Source: Prorocentrum cordatum (taxonomy: Eukaryota > Sar > Dinophyceae > Prorocentrales > Prorocentraceae). From it: a stretch of 64,000 nt of DNA. A model generated the notes under the pieces. The model was not told where the DNA came from. It worked only from the letters and a program-made list of their open reading frames with translations, and made no database searches. The stretch covers positions 185,105 to 249,104 of the forward strand of contig CAUYUJ010014356.1 in NCBI GenBank assembly GCA_963575745.1, read 5' to 3'. A program made the translations under genes and the position numbers. Within the stretch, counting starts at the first letter, position 1. Every line of letters begins with the position of its first letter. Positions 49,356 to 59,499 of the stretch are shown here, in pieces.

Positions 49356-49960
49356 GGCATGTGTGGCGGAGAGGCGCGCGTTTTGCAGTCGTGGCAGTAA
49401 CCCTCGTTACCCGAGCTGCTGCGTGTCGTGAAACATGCGCACGACGGCGCCTGGCCCCAGGACCGTCCGACGACGACCCGGGAGGAAGAGCTGGCGTCTT
49501 CTTGGGGAGGGGCCAAGAACTGCTGGCTTCCACGCTGCGAACTAGAGCACGACGTCGGGGGTCTGGAGGGGGGGGGAGGGAAGACGCCCTTAAGTGGGGG
49601 GGGGCTTCTGCGGCCCAAGAACAAGCGAATCGGCACCGAATGGGTACTTACTTCCCATGGTTTCTTCGGGAGACCATTTTTTAGATTTTAGAGCCTATTT
49701 GGAAGGACCGAAAACCATGCCGTGACTTGGCGCTGGAAATAATGACGCCAACGCTGCAAAGGGAGCACGATTCGGAACGAGCGGAAGCGCGGAAATGAGG
49801 CCATCGCTGCAGCGGGAGCACGATTCGGAACGAGCGGTAGCTTTAAAATGAGGCCATGAGCGCAATATAGCCCAGCCCTATGCAACACACGCTCCAATTG
49901 GAGGGGGGGGGGGAAGAGGAGCCGGCCAGCCAAGGCTGAGGGCAAGGCGACGCCACGGCA
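49356..49960. other. No assigned gene
   Basis: Minus frame around 49560-49360 (QRGSQQFLAPPQEDASSSSR) and plus frames overlap. GCAGCGGGAGCACGATTCGG repeats at 49754-49840 (TGCAAAGGGAGCACGATTCG and TGCAGCGGGAGCACGATTCG, about 50 bp apart), a two-copy direct repeat. Confidence 0.4.
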
Positions 49961-49962
49961 AC

Positions 49963-51067
49963 TCAAGACGGCGCCAAGAGCCGATGGTTGCAGAGAGCGA
50001 GGGGTGGATCAGAGGCATGTGCCAATACCCTCCACACGCCAGATCGCTTCCTTCCCGACCGCTGCGACGCTGTGGCCAGGAAAGCACGGTCCGAGCGAGG
50101 GAGCGGAGGGAGCGAGCCGGTCAGAGCGCCAACGGGCAGGGAAAGGGCCTCAAGTGCCAGGAGCAGAAGGCAACGCATGTCGGGCCCTCCTTTGCTCGAA
50201 GACGTTGCCTCGAGAAGCGTCGGTCCTACCATGGATTGTAGCCAACATCTGCCACGGCGACCCCGCTGCTGGGACGGAGGGGAGGGGAGAGGAAGGGAAG
50301 GAACATGACAGAAGCCGCGCGCTGGCCATATGCAAAACAAGGCAGATGGCTTGTACAGGGAAATGAAAGGGCGTGGTAGGGGGACGGGATGGGAACGCGG
50401 GGGGGGAGAGTGGGTACACAAGAATCTGCGACGCCGGGCCGGAGAGGTTGGGCGAGGGGAAGGGCCCTGGGGAGCGGGGAGTGGACCGGAAGGAGAGCAG
50501 AGCTGCGAGCATGGAGTGGACAACGATACTGACCACCTGCAGACCGCCCCAGACCAACCCGAGGGACCAAATGTCGGGCTGGGAGGAGTATGGGTCCCAC
50601 ATGCGTTGTCCAATGTTCTCCGACGCCCCCCCACCCACTGGGAATGGAGGGCAAATCGGGGCCTCCGGGTAGGGTTGGGGCTCGTTTGGCGTTTGGCGGG
50701 TGGTGGGACACCAGCAGGAGGAGAGGGGGCACACGGGTGAGGGACAGGGACGATCACGCTGACTTGCCCCCTCGTGCCCCCGCAGGGCGGGTTGCGGAAA
50801 CCCTGGGCCCAGAAATGGTGCCATCTGTTGGGGAGAAGACCTTTGCCTCCGGCGCCTTTGCGCCAGCCTTCCGCCGCCCTCCGCAAGCGGAGGCGCCGCC
50901 CTCGCTCTGCTTCCGCCGCCCTCCGCCGGGTCTGCTGCCCCGCCCCCTCCGCCGAGGACGGGCTGCCCACTCCTTCGGCTCCTCCTGGGCGAGGCAGCTT
51001 TTGGAGCCGGCCCGCGTGCACATCGCACCGGGCTGCCGTCCCTCACTCCTGACCCCGTGTGTGCCAA
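49963..51067 (-). other. Overlapping long open frames, coding status unclear
   Basis: Two minus frames of 352 and 305 codons (51021-49963 and 51067-50150) are open over the same stretch, together with shorter plus frames. The 305-codon frame ends MLATIHGRTDASRGNVFEQR, which looks protein-like. There is no low-complexity array here, so the length is notable, but I cannot pick a frame. Confidence 0.25.
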
Positions 51068-51139
51068 AGTGGGGAAGGCCCGCTACAGCGTTGGCGGTGG
51101 CCTGTGCGCGTGGTCGTGCTACCCACGCGGCTCAACTGA

Positions 51140-51312
51140 AAGGACCCAAGGACACTCACATAGATAGATAAACACACGGGGGTGCCCAACATTTTCTCAT
51201 GTTTTCAGTGTTGCCGTCTTCCCCCACATCCAATTTTGTCCCATACGTTCTTGCGAGTCGCCGATTAATTGTCTGTGTGTTTTTGCGTTTGATCAACACA
51301 GGAGGGGCCCCG
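51140..51312. mobile_element. F10 foldback element copy
   Basis: GGACACTCACATAGATAGAT at the left and TTAATTGTCTGTGTGTTTTT at the right. CATTTTCTCATGTTTTCAGT lies inside. Confidence 0.75.
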
Positions 51313-51435
51313 AATCGTATGGAGGAAGCCGGCGCTGGCCTTGACCACAATACCTTTGCGTTCCGCGGGCCGTCCTGCCGTAGAGGCGGAAACCAACATT
51401 TCTGTCGGCGCGGGGCCCCCATCCCCAAACGCCTT

Positions 51436-51545
51436 CCCTGGAGCGCGGAGCGCGCCGGGGGACGCCGCCCAGGGGCGGTGGGGAGGGGGGCCCAGCGCCG
51501 ACCCGAGAAAACCGCGCTGACCTCCGAAACGTTAATGCTTACACC
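51436..51545. mobile_element. F2-like core
   Basis: CCCTGGAGCGCGGAGCGCGC, GGCCCAGCGCCGACCCGAGA and CCGCGCTGACCTCCGAAACG resemble the cores at 39865 and 63140. Confidence 0.55.
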
Positions 51546-51599
51546 GCTGAGTGGTTTTCGATGTCAACCGAATCCAGGTCCATTTGCCAGAGGCCGCTC

Positions 51600-51770
51600 G
51601 GTGGAGGTCGACGCAGATGGGATCGGTGGATCGCGCCGCATGGCCGATGCATCGTCGACCGTTCGCCCGCAGGCCACGTTCCACTCCGACATCGCAGATG
51701 CATCGCCGATGTTCGGCCATGCGGCGCGAGCCATCGACCCCGCCCACTTCGACCGCCGCACCGATCCGTG
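51600..51770. mobile_element. F9 foldback element
   Basis: GGTGGATCGCGCCGCATGGC at the left and GCCATGCGGCGCGAGCCATC at the right; GATGCATCGTCGACC and GATGCATCGCCGATG inside. Confidence 0.8.
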
Positions 51771-51774
51771 ATGA

Positions 51775-51912
51775 GGAGTAGGAGGAGGCGGAGGAGGAGA
51801 ATGAGGTGGAGGATGACGACGCGAATGACGACGCGGAGGAAGGTGAGGAGGAGGAGGAGGAGGAGGAGGAGGAGGATGAGGACGACGAGAAAGACGAGGA
51901 GGAGGACAAGGA
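51775..51912. repeat. GGA/GAC array
   Basis: GGA repeats with GACGACG and GATGAC interruptions. Confidence 0.93.
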
Positions 51913-52166
51913 CAAAAGGGGGTGTAATGTTAGAGCGCCGACTCGGGCGATCTACGCGCAATTGCCACAATCCCCTGCGATCTGTTGTGCCACAGCCTTG
52001 CTTTCTCACTAAGGCCGGCGGGGGGGCATACCCCGTAGCTCAAGGATCGAGCTCCGAGGTGGCCTCGTAATAGGTTCGTTCTCTTATATCACGAGTTTTA
52101 TTGGTTTAGTGCGGGGGGAGTAGTCGCTGGCCCTTCCGCGTGCCCTAGGGGAGGGGACGCGCGGGC

Positions 52167-52352
52167 TTAGCAGGGCGCCCAAGCCAAGGGGGGAGGAGTC
52201 GACGACACGACCTCAAAAGGAAGAGGGGGGGACAGACGGAAGGCTCGAGACCCCAAACTGTTGCTAGGGGGAGCTGCTACCTCTACAGTTTTACTTCCGT
52301 GATCCCCTCTCCCACTCAGCTCACTTCTCAGTCGTTCCGAAAGATGCTCCAT
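52167..52352 (-). CDS. Small open frame, 61 codons, function unknown
   Basis: ATG at 52352, stop at 52167. It begins MEHLSERLRSELSGRGDHGS and ends VSSTPPPLAWAPC. The frame is closed upstream by a TGA three codons before the ATG (QY between). The sequence is not repetitive and only moderately GC-rich. It could be a small gene or a terminal exon. Another minus frame (52515-52321) overlaps its start. Confidence 0.35.
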   Translation of the reverse strand: MEHLSERLRSELSGRGDHGSKTVEVAAPPSNSLGSRAFRLSPPLPFEVVSSTPPPLAWAPC

Positions 52353-52524
52353 GTATTGTCACACATGTACTCTGGTAAACTGTGAAATAGGCCAAGGTTC
52401 CCCTTCCGGCGTGTGTAAGGCAGAGCATACAGAAAGTCACGGTCATAGGTAGGGCCAATAAAGGAGCACACTGGTGGGTTTCTTGATGATCACTTTGGAG
52501 TAACATTACGTACACTAGTTACTG

Positions 52525-52635
52525 CAGGAGGAGGAGAACGACGACAAGGAGGAAAAGGAGGAGGAAGAGGAGGAGGAGGAGGAGGAGGAGGAGGAGGAGG
52601 AGGAGGAGGGGGAGGAGGATGACGACGAGGAGGCA
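52525..52635. repeat. GGA array
   Basis: GGA repeats with AACGACGACAAG at the start and GATGACGACG at the end. Confidence 0.95.
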
Positions 52636-52729
52636 TCTGGGCAGGGCCTGAGCTGGCGGCGTCCCGCCTCGAACGCCCGCGGCGCGAGCTCCAGGGGAGA
52701 AATCAGGCGGGGAGGGGGCAGGAAGGTCC

Positions 52730-52905
52730 AACATCGAACCGGAGAGTCGCGATCGAAGTGGACCGGATCGGCAGCAATGGGCAGCCGAGTCGGGGGAAAC
52801 CCAGTCGGCGGGAACCGACGGTTCAATCAATAGGCCTCCAGTGTAACGGACTCCGAGATTGAATCGGCTCGGACTCGGAATCGATCGCCACCGGATCGAG
52901 GCGGG
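52730..52905. repeat. F24 repeat
   Basis: GTGGACCGGATCGGCAGC, GGGCAGCCGAGTCGGGG, CCCAGTCGGCGGGAACC and TAGGCCTCCAGTGTAACGGA match 37265-37420. Confidence 0.7.
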
Positions 52906-53145
52906 AGAGTCGAGCTGAGCCCCGAGGGGGGGAGGGAAGCAGGGCGGAAGGGACGACGACCGACAAGAGCTCGTCGCAGAGACGACACGCTCTGGGGGCA
53001 AGCGCCCAGATCGGCCTTGGCCGGGCGACGGGGGAGGCCACGCCTCGGCCGGGCCGAGCTGCAGCAGCAGGAGGGCCCCGGAGGCAAAGAGGCAGGCAGG
53101 CGAAAGAGGCCGAGGACGAGGAGCCAGGGGGTCGAGGAGGCAGGG

Positions 53146-53308
53146 TTCGGTCGGGCATGTCCTCCTATAGGCCGATTCTGGACATCGAAAATGCAGCATA
53201 TTCGATCACAGGAAGAAACAATGCGCCAACAATGAGCCTAAAGTCGTCCCAAACGATTTGTCAACTAGTGTTGGATATTCCTCCTGTAGAGGGACACGCC
53301 CGACTTGC
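53146..53308. mobile_element. F1 MITE with 7-of-8 duplication
   Basis: TTCGGTCGGGCATGTCCTCC to GGACACGCCCGACTTGC. Flanks AGGCAGGG (53138-53145) and AGGTAGGG (53309-53316). Interior AAGTCGTCCCAAACGATTTG. Confidence 0.87.
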
Positions 53309-53319
53309 AGGTAGGGGAC

Positions 53320-53845
53320 ACAGACGACGACGCGAACGCGGACGCGGAGGAGGAACAAGGGGGGGCACGACTGCATCGACACCGCTGCTCCCCAGACCCC
53401 TGCAGGCATGGACCCCCGACGCCGCGCTTTTGTTCACAGTTCTCGGGCGCGAAACAGACCCGTACCCTTACCCAGGCGGGGTGGCAAGGGGCGGGTGGAA
53501 CGACGCGCCGCAGCCGACGGCGGTTGCACATGTGCACATGCGACGGCCCATGGAACATTACAGGACGCTGTCTTCTCCGCGCATCCGCTGGCACAAAAAG
53601 GCAGGCGCCTTCCAATCGGCAGAATGGCCGACCACGCATCGGTCGCTCTCTGGCTAGAATGGGTCTTTCAGAGGTGCGCCCACGAAGGCGCACAATCAAG
53701 CGTTTGGGGCTCGACGCGCAAAATGCGTCCTGGGTGTCCTGGGCGGGCGCCGCTGCAATCCCGCGCTCGCCCAAAACGCCCGGGGCCCCGAACGCCAAGC
53801 GCGGTCGCCAGGGGCTGTTCCCTGGAAAACCCGCCCGGCGTCACC
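53320..53845. other. Three overlapping open frames, unresolved
   Basis: Plus frames 53305-53850 and 53408-53893 and minus frame 53798-53268 are each open for 160-180 codons. The plus frame at 53408 contains MADHASVALWLEWVFQRCAH and looks best to me, but the evidence is weak. Confidence 0.25.
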
Positions 53846-53849
53846 CCAG

Positions 53850-53926
53850 CTAGGTCCGGGTACGTGTCGGGGGGCACAGTCGCCGACGCGCGTTGATGGT
53901 GCCCCCGGACACATACCCGTACCTAG
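53850..53926. mobile_element. Compact foldback, about 26-bp arms
   Basis: CTAGGTCCGGGTACGTGTCG at the left and GGACACATACCCGTACCTAG at the right, with GGGGGCAC/GTGCCCCC continuing the stem. Confidence 0.85.
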
Positions 53927-54017
53927 TCGAGGTGGCGTTTGGTCGAAGCCCCCGAGAGCGCTCCCGAACGCGGCCGCAGCGGCCCCTGTGGGAGCGTGAG
54001 ATTGGAACGACGCTCCT

Positions 54018-54092
54018 GCGGGCAGGCCCGCATGCAACGGAGTGGTGGTGCCTGTCCCCACGTGGGACAAGCACCACCACTCCAATGCTGTT
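54018..54092. mobile_element. Compact foldback with very tight loop
   Basis: GGAGTGGTGGTGCCTGTCCC and GGGACAAGCACCACCACTCC flank a loop of only a few bases (CACGT). GCATGCAAC and AATGCTGTTC extend the pairing loosely. Confidence 0.85.
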
Positions 54093-54531
54093 CTAAACCC
54101 CGCGGACACCCCCGATGCCCCCAGACGCCCCTGACGCAAACCAGGGCATGTCCCAGCCGTTCAGCGCGTCGTTGCGCCCTGACGCGCGGATATTGAAACA
54201 GCGCGCGCGGCAGGATGATCGGGCGCAGTGGCAAGCGCCCAATCCAGCGGACGGCCCTTTTCACCCAGGCCGATCCCCGGTAAGGGTATGTTTAGGACCA
54301 TGCACAGTCGTCGACCCCCGGAGGTCTCGACCCCTTCCCCGGGACGGTGTTTTCTTGCCGAGTCGTTCCTGTTGACGGTCCCGAGAGGCCGGAGGCCATG
54401 CAAAACCTTCCGCCGTGATCTTCTCGTGCCTCAAGGGGGGCCCTCCGGGTCTTGCGTGTGACCGCGCTCGGAGGGCCACGGGGTCGCCGAAACGTGCCCG
54501 GCGCTGCCGTGTCCGCCCCGCGGGCTTTGGC

Positions 54532-54699
54532 ATAGGTCGGGTATGTCCTCCTACAGGCGGGCTTTGGAGGAACAATCAAAAGAGCCAACACATCGTCAAA
54601 GTTCGTGTTTGTCTTTTTGACAAATAAGGAAATTCGTCACCAGACTATGCTTTCACGATTCTTGAATGCTCCTCCTGTAGAGGGACATGCCCGACTTAA
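54532..54699. mobile_element. F1 MITE copy
   Basis: ATAGGTCGGGTATGTCCTCC to GAGGGACATGCCCGACTTAA. Flanks GCTTTGGC and GTTTTCGC agree at 6 of 8. CGTCACCAGACTATGC marks the interior. Confidence 0.85.
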
Positions 54700-54789
54700 G
54701 TTTTCGCTCGCCTCCCCTCGATAAGGGCTTGACGACTTCTGACGTCTCTCGACTCGCGCTGGGGCGGTCACGATTTGCGCCAAGTTTCG

Positions 54790-54870
54790 CTTGAGATTTG
54801 CCAGGATCTACCTGGATCTACCTGGAGTGATCTGCATTTGCCTGGATTTGCCTGGACTTATCTGCCTATT
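54790..54870. repeat. Short-period satellite, CTACCTGGAT-like
   Basis: GGATCTACCTGGATCTACCT then TTTGCCTGGATTTGCCTGGA, period 11 bp. Confidence 0.8.
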
Positions 54871-54896
54871 GGCGAAAAGCCGTCAAGCCCTTCGGG

Positions 54897-55061
54897 TTAA
54901 GTCGGGCCTCTCCCCCTCAAGGCCGATTTTGGACGAAAATTAGAAATACCCTACAAATACTTTAAACAATGCCCAAAAACGCTCCAAACATCGTCCCCAT
55001 ATTATTTTTTGTTAATACTATTTTGCAGATTCCCCCCTATAGAGGGACAGGCCCGACTTAA
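54897..55061. mobile_element. F1 MITE copy
   Basis: TTAAGTCGGGCCTCTCCCCC to GAGGGACAGGCCCGACTTAA, fully symmetrical ends. Flanks CCTTCGGG and CCTTTCAG agree at 5 of 8. It abuts the exon-like sequence at 55070. Confidence 0.85.
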
Positions 55062-55069
55062 CCTTTCAG

Positions 55070-55215
55070 GGAGACGTAAGACTTGGGTTCGGGGGACTCG
55101 GATTGGCCCGACGGGGCCATCAATGAAAATGACAAGGCCCGGTCTGAAATTTGACGCGACCTCCCGCTGCAGACTCCCCACGACAACTGGACCGTCAAAA
55201 CTGGACGCGCTCTTC
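55070..55215 (-). other. Exon-like sequence with a diverged paralogue at 63.6 kb
   Basis: The minus frame reads RARPVLTVQLSWGVCSGRSR, QISDRALSFSLMAPSGQ, SESPEPKSYVSLKG and ends at the F1 border. The region at 63620-63800 encodes, in the same frame and order, RARP…GVCSG…GQPEAPEPESCV. A conserved reading frame between diverged copies supports real coding, either a duplicated exon or part of a coding repeat. The nucleotide match includes GGGTTCGGGGG and CTCCCGCTGCAGAC. Confidence 0.45.
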
Positions 55216-55479
55216 CAGAAACCGTCGGCAAACCCAAGTTCCGGCGCACTCGAGTCTTACGCCCCCCCGAACCTTAGGGCTCCCAACCCCCCAAGCCGAG
55301 CCTTCCCGCCCGGCAGCTGGCACTTCGCGTCGTCGGCCACGAGGCTTTTGCCGAGCTGGGCGAGCAGCTGCCTCTCCGCCCGAGGGCCCGAGGGCGGGCG
55401 GGGCTCGGTCTGGGGGGGGGGGGGGGCCGAGCCGGGCCGAGGGGCGGAGGGAGGAGGGCGGAGGAGGAAGGGGAAGGGG

Positions 55480-55670
55480 GGGCAGTAGGAGGGAGGAGGA
55501 GGGAGGAGGAGGAGGAGGAGGAGGAGGAGGAGGAGGAGGAGGAGGAGGAGGAGGAGGAGGAGGAGAGGAGGAGGAGCAAGGAGGAGGAGGAGGGGGGAGG
55601 AGGGAGGAGGGAGGAGGGAGGAGGAGGGAGGAGGAAGGGGGGAGGAGGAGGGAGGAGGGAGAGGGACGAG
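55480..55670. repeat. GGA array
   Basis: GGA runs with GGGA interruptions. Confidence 0.97.
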
Positions 55671-55689
55671 CAGGAGAGGGATAGGGACA

Positions 55690-56227
55690 GGGATGATGAT
55701 GGTGTTGGCGTTGATGGTGGTGTTGGTGTTGGTGTTTATGATGGTGATGATGCTGATGGTGATGCTGATGGTGATGTTGATGCTGATGATGCCAGTGATG
55801 CCGATTATGATGATGGTGATGATGATGTTGGTGGTGATGATGATGATGGTGGTGGTGGTGATGATGATGATGGTGATGATGATGATGACGATGATGCGGA
55901 TGCTGATGCTGATGCTGCTGATGATGATGATGATGATGATGATGCTGATGCTGCTGGTGATAGTGATTATGCTGCTGATGGTACTGCTTAGGGTGATGAT
56001 CATGGTGGATATTATGATAGTGAGGATTATGCTGATAGTGATTATGATGATGTTGGTGATGATGGTGATGATGACTGGTAACGATGATTATGGTCGTGAT
56101 GGTAATGCGGATGCTGGTAGTTATGCTACCGATGATAATGATGATGATGGTGATGATGGCAATGACAATGACAATGACAATGACAATGACAATGACAATG
56201 ACAATGACAATGCCAATGCCAATGACA

Positions 56228-56287
<60 letters not shown>

Positions 56288-56310
56288 GTGCAGGTCATGA
56301 TGCTGGTAAT
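55690..56310. repeat. GAT/GTT-rich array with TGACAA block
   Basis: GATGATGGTGTTG words, a pure GAT run at about 56229-56286, and a 6-bp TGACAA repeat at about 56163-56210. Met/Asp/His/Ile-rich frames across it are artefacts. Confidence 0.97.
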
Positions 56311-56670
56311 GATGGCAAGGATGATAGTGATGATGCTGAGGATGCTGTTGATGACGATGGTGGTGATGAGTATCATAATGATTGTGTTGGGATGATGGTG
56401 ATGATGGGGGTGAGGGTGATGATGGCAATGATGGTGACGATGATGATGCTTCTGCTGCCGCTGCTGATGATGATGATTGTGGTGGTGGTGGTGATGATGA
56501 GGATGACGAGGAAGATGAGGAGAAGGAGAGGGAGCAGGAGGGGAGGAGGAGACGGCGGAGGACAGGGATGACCAGGAGTTGGAGGAGTAGGAGGAGGAGG
56601 AGGTGAAGAGGGAGGAGGAAAAGGAGAGGAGGAGGAGGAAGAGGAGGAGGAGGAGGAGAGGGAAGGAGAA
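56311..56670. repeat. Degenerate GAT then GGA array
   Basis: GATGGTGATGATG words pass into GAGGAGGAGG after 56500. Confidence 0.9.
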
Positions 56671-56894
56671 GAGGAGGCCATCCCCAAAAAGGCTCTGACG
56701 GCACACCCGCGCCGAGCACAGCCGAGCCCATCCTGGGCCCGGGATCCGTGTCAGCTCCCCGCCAGCTTGGCCGAGAGGGCATGCGACATCGATGCTGGGT
56801 CCAGGGCCTTCCTGGTGAGGATCGGGGCATCGGGCATCGATGTATCTGTACAGAGATCACAAAAAATATGCCCTCCGAAGAATTACTCTGGCAC

Positions 56895-56990
56895 GCGAAG
56901 CCGCTCAGTAAACGCACCCAAAGAAGGAATCGAGCAGGGCAGGGCTGCTCAACAAACGCCCAAGGCCGTCTAGCAAACGCCCGTTATCGG
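56895..56990. mobile_element. F19 repeat copy
   Basis: CAGTAAACGCACCCAAAGAA, GCAGGGCAGGGCTGCTCAAC and AAGGCCGTCTAGCAAACGCC match 33405-33510. The 56671-56894 and 56991-57300 stretches show no clear gene. Confidence 0.75.
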
Positions 56991-57510
56991 GTCCGGGTGG
57001 TTGTTCCTCCTTTGAATGTAAATGTACAGGTGGCGCCCTCTGCCAGGGCCCGGCAGCATCCTGCCTGGACCCACAAGCAATACCATGTCGGGATGCCACG
57101 GCCAGGTCCTTGCAGGGGCCCCACCAGAAGCCGACCAGAACCATGGCGGGATCCCAAGAAGACCCCTGGGCCCTACCGGGACACGCTCTCAAGACTCTTC
57201 CAAGAGCCCAGCTTCCATCCCAGGACGTTGCCAAAAGCATGCGAGGGCCCTGTCGGGGCATCGGGATGGCACCTAGGACCTAGACCGCACGAGGACCGTG
57301 CCGTCGGTAGACCTTGCTAGTCAATAGAGCTTGCAGCAACGTTCGCTGCATCTCTCGCGCAAAAGCAGATGTTGCTAACGCTCCATGATCTTCCGAGACC
57401 TGGAGCGGTCTTTCGAAAAAGAGTCCCAAACCTAACCCTGGCGAGTCCTGAGCTCCACGATTGGCCAATACCAGACCTGACCTGCCCAATCCCAAGAGCC
57501 CCCTCATGCT

Positions 57511-57575
57511 TTAGCAGCAGGCCGGCTGCCTGACGATCTTGCCGTCCGGCCCGAGCACGTGCCGCTCCTTGGCGG
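57511..57575 (-). CDS. Possible terminal exon
   Basis: On the minus strand the frame AKERHVLGPDGKIVRQPACC is followed by TAA at 57513-57511. Codons are mostly G/C-ending. Upstream on the minus strand lies a GGA-type array, which would be the intron. Other exon-like frames on the same strand lie at 58575-58790 and 58840-59246. Function unknown. Confidence 0.4.
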
Positions 57576-57599
57576 GACCCCCGTCCTTGCCTCCCTCTC

Positions 57600-57800
57600 T
57601 GCTCCTCCCCTGCCTCCTCCTCCTCCTGCTGTTCCTCCTCCTCCTCCGCCTCCTCCTTCCTCTTCCTCCTCCTCCTCTCTCCTCCTCCCCTGCCTCCCTC
57701 TCTGCTCCTCTCCTGCCCCCTCCCCGTCCTTGCCTCCTCCTCCTCCTGCTGCTCCTCCTCCTCCTCCTCCTCCTCCTCCTCCTCCGCCTCCTCTTTCCTC
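57600..57800. repeat. TCC array
   Basis: TCC repeats with CTGCC and CGCC interruptions; TGCCTCCCTCTCTGCTCCTC occurs twice. Confidence 0.95.
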
Positions 57801-57842
57801 ATCTTTGACCTCCCCTTCCGCCCTCACGCCACGGCCACAAGA

Positions 57843-58036
57843 TTCTGATTCGCGCATCGTGTCGGCGGCCCCCGCGACACGCCGTGCCCTGCGAGCGGCT
57901 GGCGCCCCGCTCCGCTCGGCAGGGGCGGGAGGCACGGCTGCGCTCGGGACGCTAACGCGGGGGGAGCGGGAATCGGGGTCTCGAGCCGCAGCGTGGTGGG
58001 CCAGAACCGGTGGAGCGACACGCTGAGCCAGAGTTC
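57843..58036. mobile_element. F14 foldback element
   Basis: TCTGATTCGCGCATCGTGTC at the left and GCGACACGCTGAGCCAGAGT at the right. ACACGCCGTGCCCTGCGAGC and GGCGGGAGGCACGGCTGCGC are shared with other copies. Confidence 0.8.
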
Positions 58037-58054
58037 TTTGACCGTCCGCCTCTT

Positions 58055-58580
58055 CCATCCTCCTCCTCCTCCTCATCCTCCTCCCTCTCCTCCTGCCTCT
58101 CCTCCTCATCCTCCTCCTCCTCCTCCTCCTCCTCTTCCTCCTCCTCGTCTGTGCCCCAGGGCCCTCGGGTCCGAGGAGGGCCCCCGGGCGGGCCGCGCGC
58201 GCCACGGGCCGCGCCGCGCGCGCCCGCGCCCGCGCCCGCGCCCGCCGCGGGGCCGGGCGCCGCTCCTCCCTTCGCCCCCGGTCCGCCCGCCGCTGCTGCT
58301 GGAGCCGCCCCGCCGCCGCTCCCGGCCGCCGCCGCCGCCACCCGCTCCCGCCGCTCCTCCCCGGCGCTCCTCCTCGGCGTTCCTCCTCCTTGGCCTCGCC
58401 GCTCCTCCTCGGCGCGCCTCGTCGACGCCCCTTCCCTCCTCGTGCTAGTACTGTCCTCGTGCCGGTGCTGTCCTCGTGCTGGTGCTGTCCTCGTGCTAGT
58501 GCTGTCCTCGCGCTGTCCTCGTCATCCTGCTCCCTCCTTCCTCCTCCTCCTCCTCCTCCTCCTCCTCCTCCTCCTCTTCC
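58055..58580. repeat. TCC arrays, GCC-rich tract and 18-bp tandem repeat
   Basis: TCC repeats at 58055-58150, GCGCCCGCGCCCGCGCCC near 58220-58250, then GTGCTGTCCTCGTGCTRG units of about 18 bp at 58438-58525, then TCC again to 58580. Confidence 0.9.
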
Positions 58581-58790
58581 TCCTCGGGAGGAAACTCATC
58601 TTCTGCTATCGCCAAGGCAGGGGTGCTTGCGCGCACCACAGCGCCTGAGTAAAGCACAATAGCCGCGTGCAACACAGCGCCGGCGTTCAGCGCTTGCATG
58701 AACAACAGTGCATGTGTACGCCGCGCGCACGGGGCGGCAAAATTCGCGCCACCGCCCGCCGTACGATTGTTACCGTTCGGGGAGGGGGGG
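58575..58790 (-). other. Exon-like frame, function unknown
   Basis: The minus frame reads ANFAAPCARRTHALLFMQAL, NAGAVLHAAIVLYSGAVVRA and STPALAIAEDEFPPEEE before running into the array. It may be an exon of the gene ending at 57511. Confidence 0.35.
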
Positions 58791-58839
58791 ACCCTCCGTG
58801 GCAAGCAATATAGGGTGGGCGATATAAAAAACAATGTCA

Positions 58840-59246
58840 TGAGGAGGTCCCGAGGACTAGGAGGAGAAGGATGCTGCTGCTACTCCACATTCGTCTCCTT
58901 TTTCGCGCATTGACCCGCAGGTTGCCAACCTCTTCGGCTACTACTACCGCGACGAGGGTATTCAGTGAGAAGAGGAGCTCGAGGGAGCTGCGGAGGAGTC
59001 GCCCAAATTTGCAAGGGATCCCCCAGCGCCCCCCCCCCCGACCAAGCAACAGCGGGGCAAAGACAAGCGCTCGCCCGGCCCCGCCACGGACCCCAGTTGC
59101 GACGTGGGCTACGAGAGTTGGTTCAGCACAATGCTGGCGAAGTTGCTGAAGTGGTTCGGAGAGAAGCTCGGATAATCTCTCGGTGCCTTTCTGAGCCAGT
59201 TGATCCGATTCTTGGTTTGCCTTATCAGCGACCCAGGCCAACACCT
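58840..59246 (-). CDS. Exon-like open frame, 135 codons, function unknown
   Basis: On the minus strand, after GCGTCCTAG, the frame reads KVLAWVADKANQESDQLAQK, GTERLSELLSEPLQQLRQHC and AEPTLVAHVATG, an amphipathic helical composition. It then continues to SLNTLVAVVVAEEVGNLRVN. A splice donor G|GTCCGTG near 59095 would end a first exon. The plus strand also reads protein-like here but with a TGA and a TAA in frame, so I prefer minus. Confidence 0.4.
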
Positions 59247-59499
59247 TCTAGGACGCTATTGGGCGCGCCTCAGACATGCAGCGGTAGTGGTGGCAACTTT
59301 CCTTGTCGTCATGATGTTATGGCCAAATCATGTTGTCGACATGTGTCATGTCGCACGGGCTGTTAGCCGGGCAATCCGCCACCGTGTCTGCGGCACGTTG
59401 AGGCATGAAAGAATGCCAAGGGCTGCCTCACGAGGTTGCTGTAGTCTTCTATGGGACCCCCCCACTCACCTGGTCACGCTCACCCGACTGCACTACCCC

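Noticed and set aside
54897-55061. F1 as a TTAA-targeting piggyBac-type element
   Set aside because: TTAA appears at some borders but is part of the inverted end. Copies at 11653, 34584 and 53146 lack it and show 8-9 bp duplications instead.
58921-59420. Plus-strand reading VANLFGYYYRDEGIQ…, then KLLKWFGEKLG, then a membrane-like segment
   Set aside because: It has an in-frame TGA (58966) and TAA (59173), while the minus strand is open for 135 codons over most of it. I keep minus as the better call.
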